Part shown: positions 41,982 to 53,900 of the stretch, piece by piece
Layout: the number at the start of each line of letters is the position of its first letter
Numbering within the stretch: position 1 is the stretch's first letter
From: Halobacteriovorax sp.
GTDB taxonomy: Bacteria > Bdellovibrionota > Bacteriovoracia > Bacteriovoracales > Bacteriovoracaceae
Assembly (NCBI GenBank): GCA_020048985.1
Contig: JAIFLR010000020.1
Coordinates: 1 to 64,000, forward strand
Length of the DNA: 64,000 nt
Reading direction: 5' to 3'
Program-made: the position numbers and the translations under genes
The notes under the pieces: generated by a model
Database searches by the model: none
What the model was told of the DNA's origin: nothing
The model's input: the letters and a program-made list of their open reading frames with translations, nothing else

Positions 41982-44900
41982 TTAGAAATTTTCGGCAGAT
42001 CCATAAGTTACATTACTTTCAGTACCAAACTTATATTCGGCTTTAATTCTGGCATCTGTTTCAATGCCCACTTTTAAGCGAATACCATCCATAGAACCAT
42101 TGAAGTATTGAGGGGCCCCACCGGTGTCACCAATGGCCCCAAATTGACTGAAAGGAGTTGTTTTAGCACCTGTCTCACTGGTTCCAGATCCATTTAAAAC
42201 TCCGTTGACGTAGAATTTCACCGCGCCGGTTGTTTCATTCCTACTCATGGTGATATGTCTCCATGAATTATCATTCACAATAAAGTTTGAAGTAGCATTG
42301 GCACCATTACCCGTACTGATTCGGATTGTTCCACTAGCGCTAATCCAGCCAAAGAAAATATCATTCCCACCACCTGCCTGCTCAACACCGGTGATTCCTG
42401 GCGCCTGCCAAACCGTGTTACTTCCTGACTGCGCTGTTTTCATCCAAAAAGAGAGAGTGGAAGTTTTTCCGATGATTTGTGCGAGGTTATAGCTGACATC
42501 TAAGCTGGATGCTCCATTGACTGAAATGGCATTGGCACTTGGACCTGTAAGATCTGTCACAGTACCTTGCGCTACTCCGGTTTTACCTGAACCTGTTGAG
42601 TCAATGTAGTTGACCCCAGATTTTTTCATGTTCCATACACCTGAAAATCCTGTCCAGGTATTGGTTGCGTCTTGCCCATCAACAGCAGAAGAATTGTTGT
42701 AATACATGTAAATAATTTTATCTACACTTGCGGCCATGGAAGGAACCTTGACCCAGATAAAACTTTCCCCAGACGAATTCCATGATTCAATTTCATATTT
42801 TAAAGCAGTTGTGTGATCGTCCAGCGTGAAACGAATATCGGCTCCACCAGCAAGGATGTCTGCATAACTGATTCTTGAAGCATTCAGCTTGATCATGACG
42901 GGTAAGTCAGTAAAGGCAGTTGCCTGATCTTTATTGTTCAGAATAATAGGAATTCGTTTTAAATAACTATTATTCCACCATACCAGCGCATTTACGAAAT
43001 TAATGTTGGCATTCTTGGCGGTCAAAAGTGCAGCATTGTCGGTGAAATTAATATTGACTGTCTGCTGAGTAGCATCTTTTACATAAATGGTTTTGGTGGC
43101 TTCAAACGCTGCATAGGTGAGTGATGTCGCTACACCCAGACAGTTTGAATCACTATAAAATGTCGCCGCACCATTTTGAGCAAGGTTGACTTGAACGGCA
43201 GTCGATTTTCCTACTGCTGTTCCATTGGCATCCACTAAGTTGACAACAATTGGATTGCAATCGTTGGTTTGCATCTCCACAGGAGTCGTAAAAGCAATTG
43301 CCGTTGGAGTACTTGCAGTTGTCACGTTCAACGTTGATGATACTAAGGAAGTTGGGTTGAAGATCAATGTTAAGCTTTGTGCAGTTGTCGTTGATTTAAA
43401 ATAGACAATTTTAGAACTTGTTCCAGCAGTAACGATAGTACTAGTGGCGGTTGTGGCGCACGTGTTGTTGGAGTAAAAGGTACCTGTTCCGTTGTTAACT
43501 ACAAGGTTAATTGTTTGGTTTGCTGAAACATTTCCATTCACGCCTGCCGCCGTAACGGTATTAATGGTGTAGGGGATACATTGATTAATCATGATACCCG
43601 TTGGACCCGAGATACTGGTGTGAGTAGGAACAATCACTACACCTGTCCCGGTCAGATTTCTTGAAACTGATTGTAAGATTGCTCCATTGTTGTATTGAAT
43701 TTGAACAGCATCATTATGAACAGCAGCCGCCGTTGGAGTATAGAGTAAAACGATTGAGCAGGTACCAGTAATGGTTGTGGTACATGTTCCACCTGTTCCA
43801 GGATATGCCCCGCCTTTAAAAGTGAAAGGAGCTGCGAGACCTATTTCCGAAATACTTGTCGCATTGGCCATACCTGATTTATTTAAGATGATAGTTACCT
43901 CGGCCGTACCACCGACGTTGACTGAACCGAAATCATGGGTTGAAGTCACTGCGTATGTTAAGACTGCAGGAGTCACATGGGTTCGAGACAGTTGAGTGGC
44001 GGCCGTGTTGCCGTTACCGGCAGCATCAGTCGCCGAATTTGATGCTAAATTGACTGTCACAGAACCGGCACCAGCTGGAGTCACAGTAATGTCGTATAAT
44101 GTTGTAGAAACCGCAGTGAAACCCGAAGCCGATCCATTTCCAATGACAAAATCAGTAATTGCCATTCCCGTTACGGCCTCATTGAAGGTTGCCCTCACAA
44201 CCCATGAGGCAGCACTGGTTGTTGCAGGTTCCGCTGAGCTTAGAGCAACTGTTGGAAAGGCAGAGTCTTTAGCAACCGTGGTAGAGGCTTGAGTGGCACT
44301 ATTTCCATTTGCATCTGTATGGTTAGCAGTGATGGATACGGTTGCCGAGTCAGCCACTGAACTGACATTAAGTGCACCAGTTGTCCAGGTGAGAGACGTA
44401 CATGTTGGAGTGGCAGCTACCCCTCCAACGTTAACAGATACAGTTCTCGCGTTTTCACTACAGGTCCCGCTAACAGTGTAGGCGGTTTTATTTGAGTCAT
44501 TAATTCCAGGAGATGAAGTGATGGCCACTGTTGGATTAGATGTATCCTTAATTACTGTTGTTGATGCCTGAGTCGCAGCATTACCAGCAGAGTCTGTATG
44601 GTTTGCGGTAATCGCAAGGGTAAGAGAATCAGCTGCTGCAGTGACATTGATGGCTCCAGTAGTCCAAGTAAGTGAAGAACAGGTCGGAGTTGCTGCTATT
44701 CCACCAACGTTGACTGAAACGGCACGGGTATTTTCTGAACAAGTCCCACTGACTGTGTAGGCAGCTTTGTTTGCATTATTTATAATTGGTGCTGAGGTAA
44801 TGGCGACTGTTGGAACCGCAGTATCCTTGGTAACAGTGATTCCTGCCTGAACAGCAGTATTTCCGTTCACATCGCTATGGTCTGCAGTAATAAGTAAAGT

Positions 44901-47900
44901 TGAAGAATCTGGATTTCCTGAAACGTCAACCGTTGCAGTCCAAGTGAGAAGTGTACATGTATCAGATGTATTAACACTTCCGACATTAATCACAACCGTT
45001 TGGCCAGTTTCAGAACAAGTCCCACTTACGGTGTAAGCTGTTTTATTTGAATTACTAATAACGGGCGAAGATGTTATTGCAACCGTTGGGTTCGATGCAT
45101 CTTTAACCACAGTCGTTGAGGCTTGAGTGGCAGCGTTGCCGGCAGCATCTGTGTGATTGGCACTGATCGCTATTGCTGCACCATCGGCAACGCCTGAGAC
45201 GTTGAGAGTTGCAGACCAGGCGAGCGCTGTACAGGTCGGAGTAGCGGCTACACCTCCAACATTCACAGATACAGTTCTGGTGTTTTCAGAGCAAGTTCCG
45301 CTGACAGGGTAGGCATTCTTATTCGCATTATTAATCGCAGGTGATGAAGTAATAGCGACTGTCGGGATAACAGTATCTTTGACAATTGTTATTGAAGCTT
45401 GAGTCGCTGCATTTCCAAAAGTATCTGTGTGGTTTGCAATGGCAGAAACGGAAGCACTATCTGCTACTGCTGTCAGGTTCAGAGTACTGGACCATGCAAG
45501 AGTTGTACAAGTTGGAGTTGCTGTCACTCCACCAACATCAATTGATACGATTCTGGAATTCTCAGAGCAGGTACCACTAATTGTATAAGCTGCTTTGTTG
45601 GCATTATTAATTAATGGTGATGATGTAATCGCTACAGTTGGAGGAGTGGCATCTTTGATAACACTGGTTGAAGCTTGAGTGGCAGCATTTGCGGCCGCAT
45701 CAGAATGGTTGGCGGTAATTGAAACAGAAGCCCCATCAGCAACAGCGGTGACGTTAAGGGTTGCAGACCAAGTTAGCGTCGTACAAACAGGAGTTGAGTT
45801 CACGCCACCAACACTTACGGATACTGCTCTGGTATTTTCAGAACACGTCCCGCTGACAGGGTAGGCGGCTTTATTCGCATTAGAGATGGCGGGAGAAGAA
45901 GTGATGGCCACTGTTGGGACAACTGTATCTTTTAACACACTGGTTGATGATTGAGTGGCAGCATTTCCTACGGAATCACTGTGGTTGGCGGTAATGGAAA
46001 CAGAAGCGCCATCGGCAACAGCAGTCACATTTACAGCTGTCGTCCAAGCGAGTGCAGTACAGGTAGGAGTTGCAGTTACGCCACCAACACTTACAGATAC
46101 TGCTCTGGTATTTTCTGAACATGTCCCACTTACTGGATAAGCTGCTTTATTGGAATTATTAATTACGGTCGATGATGTGACTGCCACCGTTGGAGCAGTG
46201 GTGTCTTTAAGAACAGTGTTTGAAGCTTGAGTGGCGTTGTTTCCAGCGGCATCGCTATGGTTGGCCGTGATACTGACTGATGCTCCATCAGCGACTGAAG
46301 CAACATCAAGAGTTGTCGACCATGCAAGTGTTGTACAAGTCGGAGTTGCTGTGACTCCACCAACACTGATTGATACCGTTCTCGTATTTTCAGAGCAAGT
46401 CCCGCTGACTGCATACGCCGCTTGATTGGCGGTGTTAATGAGTGGGGCAGAGGTAATGGCCACAGTTGGAGCAGAGGTATCTTTGAGAACCGTCGTTGAT
46501 GCCTGTGTGGCAGCATTTCCAGAAACATCTGAATGATTTGCTGTAACTGTGACGGAAGCTCCATCAGTCACACCGGTTACATTTAAAGTGGCTGACCAAG
46601 CGAGCGCGGTACAAACAGGAGTTGCGGTGGCGCTTCCTACAGTGATTGAAACAGATCTGGTCTCTTCAGAACAAGTTCCGCTAATTGTGTATGCGGCCTT
46701 GTTGGCATTATTAATCACAGGACTAGAAGTGATTGCGACAGTAGGAAGGGCAGTATCTTTAGAAATGGTTGAAGTTGCTTGAAGGGCATTGTTACCAGCA
46801 GCATCTGTATGATCCGCCAAAACTGAGATGGAGGCTCCATCAGCGACACCACTGACATCAAGAGTTGTTGACCATGCAAGGGTGGAGCAAGTCGCAGTCG
46901 CCGCTACACCACCAACACTGACAGATACGCTCCTTGTATTTTCAGAACAAGTCCCGCTGACTGGGTAGGCAGACTTATTGGAGTTATTAATCGACGCAGA
47001 TGAGGTGACAGCGACAGTCGGAATGACTGAGTCCTTAAGAACTGTGGTTGAAGCTTGAGTGGCAGAGTTTCCGGAAACATCGGAATGGTTTGCTGTAATT
47101 GCAATGGAGGCCCCGTCGGAAACAGCTGTGACATCCAAAGTTGCAGTCCATGCAAGAGTTGTACAAGTTGGAGTAGCCGAAACACCGCCGACACTTACTG
47201 AAACGGACCTCGTGTTTTCAGAACAAGTCCCGCTGACTGTATATGCTGCTTTATTGGCATTATTGATGGCGGAAGATGACGTAATTGTGACTGTTGGTAG
47301 CGCAGTGTCTTTGACTACAGTGCTTGAAGCCTGAGTGGCATTATTTGCGCCGGCATCAGTATGATTGGCAGTGACTGAAACTGAAGCCCCGTCAGAAACG
47401 GCCGTGACGTTAAGTGATGTCGACCAAGTGAGTGTTGTACAAGTAGGATTGGCAGTCACTCCACCAACATTCACTGAGACCGTTCTGGTGTTCTCAGAAC
47501 ATGTACCAGCAACAGGGTAAGCCGCTTTATTAGTGTTGTTAATCGCCGGAGATGAAGTAATTGCTACGGTAGGAGCAACTGTATCTTTAAGAACTGTGGT
47601 TGAGGCCATCGTTGCTGAATTCCCAGCAGCATCATCATGATTGGCGGTGATCGCAACAGAAGCTCCATCAGCAACAGCTGTGACGTTTAGAGTTGCCGAC
47701 CAAGTAAGACCTGAACAAGTTGGAGTGGAGGTTACTCCCCCGACATTGATGAGAACAGTTTGTGTGTTTTCAGAACATGTCCCACTGATTGCATAGGCTG
47801 CCTTGTTGGCAATATTAACTGTTGGAGATGATGTTATGGCAACAGTTGGTAGGGCAGCATCTTTGACTACAGAGGTGGTGGCCTGGGTCGCCGAGTTTCC

Positions 47901-50900
47901 TGCTGCATCTGTATGGTTGGCGGTAATCGAAACTGAGGCTCCGTCGGCAACAGCAGTTACGTTGAGTGTTGCTGACCAGGTAAGCGTGGTACAGGTAGGA
48001 GTTGAAGTTACACCACCCACGTTTACAGAAATCGTCCTCGTATTATCAGAGCAAGTTCCGCTGACCACATAAGCCGCTTTATTAGCACTGTTGATGAGGG
48101 GAGAAGAAGTAATAGCGACAGTTGGAATTGATGTGTCTTTTAGAACTGTTGTCGCCGCTTGGGTGGCATTGCCCCCAACTGAATTATCATGATCAGCAGT
48201 GATACTAATTGATGCCCCATCTGCAACTGCAGTTACATTCAGAGTGGCTGACCATGTAAGCGTTGTACAGATCGGACTTGCGGTGACGCCACCTACGTTG
48301 ATTGATACGATTCTGGTATTTTCAGAACAGGTACCACTGATCACGTATGCCGCTTTGTTGGTATTATTGACGGCCGGAGATGAAGTGATTGCAACAGTTG
48401 GAAGACCTGTGTTTTTAACTACGGTTGTGGAGGCTTGAGTGGCAGAGTTTGCGGCCGCATCTGTGTGATTGGCAGTGATGGCGATGGAAGCTGCATCAGC
48501 GACTCCGGAAACATTCAGCGTGGCTGACCAGGCAAGAGTTGTACAAGTTGGAGTTGCGGTAACTCCGCCGACACTTACAGAAACTGTTCTTGTATTTTCA
48601 GAACAAGTACCACTTATTGGATAAGCAGTATTATTGGAATTATTAATACCAGGTGAAGAGGTGATCGCAATTGTTGGGATCACGGTATCTTTCACAACAC
48701 TTGTTGAAGATTGTGTTGCCGAGTTTGCGGCCGCGTCTGAGTGATCAGCAGTTATTGCGACAGAGGCACCGTCCCCAACAGCGGTGACATTTAGGGTCGC
48801 AGACCATGTCAGAGTTGTACAAGAGGGAGAGGCCGAAACTCCACCAACATTTATTGAAACAGTTCTGGTATTTTCAGAACATGTTCCGCTCACGACGTAA
48901 GCAGCTTTATTGGTATTATTAATCACTGGTGAAGAAGTGATCGACACAGTTGGAAGTGCAGTGTCTTTCAGAACAGTGTTAGAAGCCTGGGTCGCACTAT
49001 TGCCGGAAACATCACTATGATTGGCCGTGATCGTGACTGAAGCACTATCTGAGACAATTGTTACGTCGAGAGTGGTTGACCAAGCAAGGGCCGTACAAGT
49101 AGGAGTCGCCGCTACACCGCCCACATTAATTGATACCACCATGGAATTTTCAGAGCATGTTCCGCTTACTACATAAGAAGTTTTATTGGCATTATTAATC
49201 ACAGGAGAAGAAGTGATGGCCACAGTTGGATTTGAGGTGTCTTTGACAACAGTCGCAGAAGCCTGAGTCGCTGTATTCCCGGCAGCATCTGAATGGTTAG
49301 CGGTAATTGAAACAGACGCTCCATCAGCGACAGCGGTCACGTTAAGAGTTGCGGACCATGCGAGAGTCGTACAAACAGGAGTTGAGGTCACGCCACCAAC
49401 ACTTACAGAAACTGTTCTAGTATTTTCAGAACAAGTTCCGCTAATTACATAGGCTGCCTTATTGACGTTATTAATAAGAGGAGAGGAGGTAATGGCAACT
49501 GTCGGGTTAGAGGTATCTTTTAATACAGTTGTTGTTGCTTGGGTGGCGGTGTTTCCGCTGGCATCTGAATGATCTGCTGAGATAGTGACTGAAGCACTGT
49601 CGCTCACAGCTGTTACGTCGAGTGTTGCGGACCACGCAAGAGTTGTACATGTCGGAGTTGCGGTCACTCCACCTACGTTCACTGAAACTGATCTCGCATT
49701 TTCGGAACAAGTCCCACTGACTGTGTAGGCAGCTTTATTGCTATTATTAATAATCGGTGAGGCAGTGATGGCAACAGTTGGCAGAGATGTATCTTTCAAT
49801 ACAGTGGTGGAAGCCTGGATCGCAGAGTTGCCAACGGCATCTGAATGATTGGCCGAGATGGAAACAGAGGCACTATCGGCCACAGCGGTTACGTTAAGGG
49901 TTGCAGACCACGCTAGAGTCGTACAAGTTGGGGTTGAGGTCACGCCACCCACGTTCACTGATACTGATCTAGTGTTTTCAGAACAAGTTCCGCTGACTGT
50001 ATAGGCTGATTTGTTGGCAGCATTAATCATGCCAGATGAGGTAATGGCGACTGTCGGAAGGGCCGTGTCTTTTAGAACCGTGGTTCCGGCCTGAACTACA
50101 GTATTTCCGGCAGCGTCAGTATGATCGGCAGTAATAAGTAAAGAAGCAGAATCAGGGTTTCCCGAAACATTGACTGTCACCGACCATGTGAGGAGTGTAC
50201 ATGTATTGGTGGCATTCACACTTCCAATATTAATTGTGACAGTCTGCCCTGTTTCCGAGCAAGTACCGCTGACGGTATAGGCATTTTTATTTGCGTTATT
50301 AATCAGTGGAGATGAAGTAATTGAAACGGTTGGATTCGAGGTATCTTTAGCCACTGTGGTCGAGGCCTGAGTTGCAGAGTTTCCGGCCGCATCTGTATGA
50401 TTGGCAGTAATTGAAATTGAAGCGCTATCGGCCAGAACTGAAACATCTAAAGATGCAGACCAAGTTAAGGTCGTACAAGTTGGAGTCGCCGTAACACCAC
50501 CTACGCTTACAGATACCGTTCTGGTATTTTCATTACATGTTCCGCTGATGGGATAGGCGGTTTTGTTATTATTATTAATTGCCGGAGCAGATGTAATGGC
50601 TACTGCTGGATTGATTGTATCTTTAACAACTGCGGCAGTGGCTTGAGTGGCCGAGTTCCCAGCTGTATCTGTGTGGTTAGCAGTTATCGAGACGGAAGCG
50701 CCATCAGCAAGGGCCGAAACGTTTAGTGTTGCAGACCAAGTAAGCGCTGAGCACAGAGGCGTAGCCGTCACTCCAGCAACACTTACAGAAACTGTCCTGG
50801 TGTTTTCAGAACAAGCACCACTCACTGGGTAAGCTGTTTTATTTAAATTATTGATGGATGGGGAAGATAAAATCGAAACAGTTGGAATCAGGATATCTTT

Positions 50901-53900
50901 TACTACTGAAGTCGTTGCTTGGATTGCCGCGTTTCCAATGGCATCGATGTGATCAGCAGAAATGGATACTGAAGCACCATCGGCAAGACCAGAGACATTG
51001 AGAGTTGCGGACCAGGCAAGAGCGCTACATGTAGGGGTGGCAGTTACGCCCCCTATGTTGATAGAAACTATTCTGGTATTTTCAGAACAAGTACCAGCAA
51101 CTGGGTAAGCTGCTTTGTTTGAGTTATTAATCGAAGGAGCAGATGAAATCGTCACTGTCGGAAGAGCTGAACTCTTAACAACTGTGGTTGACGCTTGAGT
51201 GGCGGAATTTCCGGCAGCATCAGTGTGGTTGGCGGTTATAGGGATGGACCCCCCATCAGCGAGTGCTGTCACGTCTAAGGTTGCCGACCAGGTAAGAGTT
51301 GTACAAATTGGAGATGCTGTTACGCCGCCAACGCTTACTGAAACAGTTCTAGTATTTTCTGAGCATGTCCCGCTTACCGGATAAACAGCTTTGTTGGCAT
51401 TACTAATCACCGGCGAGGATGTAATGGCTACTGTCGGGTTGGTTGTGTCTTTAAGGACTGTTATTCCCGCCTGGACCGCAGTATTTCCAACTGCATCAGT
51501 ATGATCAGCAGTAACAAGCAAAGTTGCCGAATCAGGATTGCCGGAAACGTTTAGTGTCGCTGACCAAGTTAACAAACTACAAAGAGTTGAAGTGTTAGTA
51601 CTTCCCACATTGACCGTGACATTTCTTCCTGTCTCTGAGCAGGTACCGCTGACAGTGTAGGCAGTTTTATTGGCATTATTTACCAGCGGTGAAGAAGAAA
51701 TCGCAACGCTCGGGTTGGAGGTATCTTTAACAATAGTGGCCGTTGCTTGAGTGGCAGAGTTCCCTGCGGCATCACTTAGGTCGGCCGTGACTGCTACTGA
51801 AAGGCTGTCTGAGAGTGCGGAGACGTTGAGAGTCGCGGTCCAGGCGGAGCTAGTGCAAGTTGGCGTAGCGGTGATTCCTCCAACAATAACTGAAACAATC
51901 CTGGTATTTTCGTTACACGTTCCACTGACTACATAAGCCGCTTTGTTGGCATTATTAATTGCAGGCGAGGAAGTAATCGCCACGATTGGATTTGTGGCAT
52001 CTTTAACAACTGTTCTTGAAGCATTCGAGCTATTGCCACCAGAATTGGTATGAGTCGCAGTAATCGAAACTGTAGCGCTATCTGCTACTGCCGATACGTT
52101 GAGAGTCGCAGTCCACGCAAGAGCGCTACAAGTGGGAGTAGAAGTCACTCCACCAACGTTTACTGTTACGGTCCTCGTGTTCTCGCTACAGGCCCCACTT
52201 ACGGTATAAGCAGTTTTGTTTGAGCTATCAATCGCAGGGTAAGAGAGAATGGATATAGTTGGAAACTGAGTGGTTGTAGTGAGTGACATTTCATTACTGA
52301 GTACACTCGTGCCAGTTCCAATTGTGTTGTTGGCACGAACTGCAATGTAGTATGTCGTAGAGGCTGACAGACCAGTTAGTACAAATGGAGACGATCTGTT
52401 AAGAGATGTATTTGTGTAAATTCCTGGAGAGATACCATATCTAATATCGTAGGTAGTTGCACCGGTGGCACTTCCCCAAGTAAGGTTGGCGGAACTAAAT
52501 GTCGCGACCGTTGCGCCGGTTAAGCTGAATGAACTTATTGGACGAATAGAAACTGGCGAAGAATCTGCTGAATCGAGACCATTGAAGCTTCTCACGGCAT
52601 AGAAGTAAGTTGTTCCGTTGGAAACAGTTGGATCAACGTAGCTATTGGTTGCGACATTTGCATCAAGGAGTGAAAGAGGGCTCGCGCTCAAGCCCCGGTA
52701 AACTTTGTAGTTCGTTGCGCCCGCAACAGCACTCCAGGTTAAAGTAACCGATGATGGTGAGGCAGCCGCAATTAATCCAGTGGGAGCAGCTATCGCCGCA
52801 ATGGGTGTGGCCGAAAGCTGATTGGATGAATACTGATTGCTCCCATTTCCAATCGCATTTTTTGCGACGACTTTAAAGTAATAAGGAACTCCACCTGTGA
52901 GGCCGCTCATAACTAAAGGGGATGACACATTCGTTGAAGTAAGATTCAAAGAACCAGAATTTGTGCCGTAACTAATATCGTAAGTTGTAGCACCTGTAGT
53001 TGCCGGCCAGTTAAGAGTCACTTGGGTTGGTGCTGGTCCAGCGACTACCGTCGTGAGATTAAAAGCGGAAATGGAGCGAGCAGATTGTGCTGATGACAAG
53101 ATTGAATCAAAGCCATTGAAAGCTTTTAAAGCATAAAAGTAAGTCGTACCGTCAGTAGTTGTTGAGTCAGTGTAGTTACTTGAAGTGATTCCACTCGCCA
53201 ATTCTGTGAGAGAACCCGCTGTTGTTCCTCGGAACACTTTATAAGAAGTTGCTCCACTTAAATCATTCCAATCTAAAGCGATTTGTCCGGGAGCTGCAGT
53301 GAGGGCAAGACCAGTTGGCGCAGCGAGGGGCCCGAAGGGTTGATGATTGATCTCGTTGTTACTTGTGGCACTTCCACTATTGCTGTTAACGGCAACGATT
53401 CTAACGTAATACCTTAATCCGTTGGTTAGGCCTGATAGGACATAGGGAGAAGTCACATTACTTATGGTGCTAGGGTAGTAGCCCGAACTCGTTCCGTACA
53501 TCAAGTTGTAGGAAGTTGCATTATTAGAATTGTCCCAGCTAAGAGTAATAGTTTTGTCGCCTACGCTGGATGAAGTGATGTTAAAGGATCCCACGGATAA
53601 AACTGATCTAATGCTCGTTACTTTTTTAGAGCCAGCAGCGTTTGTTGCTTTGATGTCGAGGTAATAAATTGTATCAGGATCAAGACCCGTAATTTGACAG
53701 CTTTCCTGATTTCCAGAGCAACTAGGCACCGGAGTTGTAATTTCAGAGCTTGAAGTTCCGATGAAGAATTCATAGTTGTCGGCACGTGTTGAGGCCTGCC
53801 AAACTATTTCAACATTTCCGTTTGAAGCTTTGACTTGAGTGAACTGAAAAGCTGCAGGGGGGTCTAAAAGTGGAGTATGGTTATAGGCAACGACAGATCC

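Noticed and set aside
43771-51936. Many rightward ORFs of 60-98 codons with similar sequence in the giant gene region
   Set aside because: They recur every 276 bases and are the antisense of the tandem repeats; their apparent conservation is inherited from the real coding strand.
44256-52262. CRISPR array
   Set aside because: The repeats are contiguous 276-bp coding units with diverged DNA and no short repeat/spacer structure; no cas genes are present.
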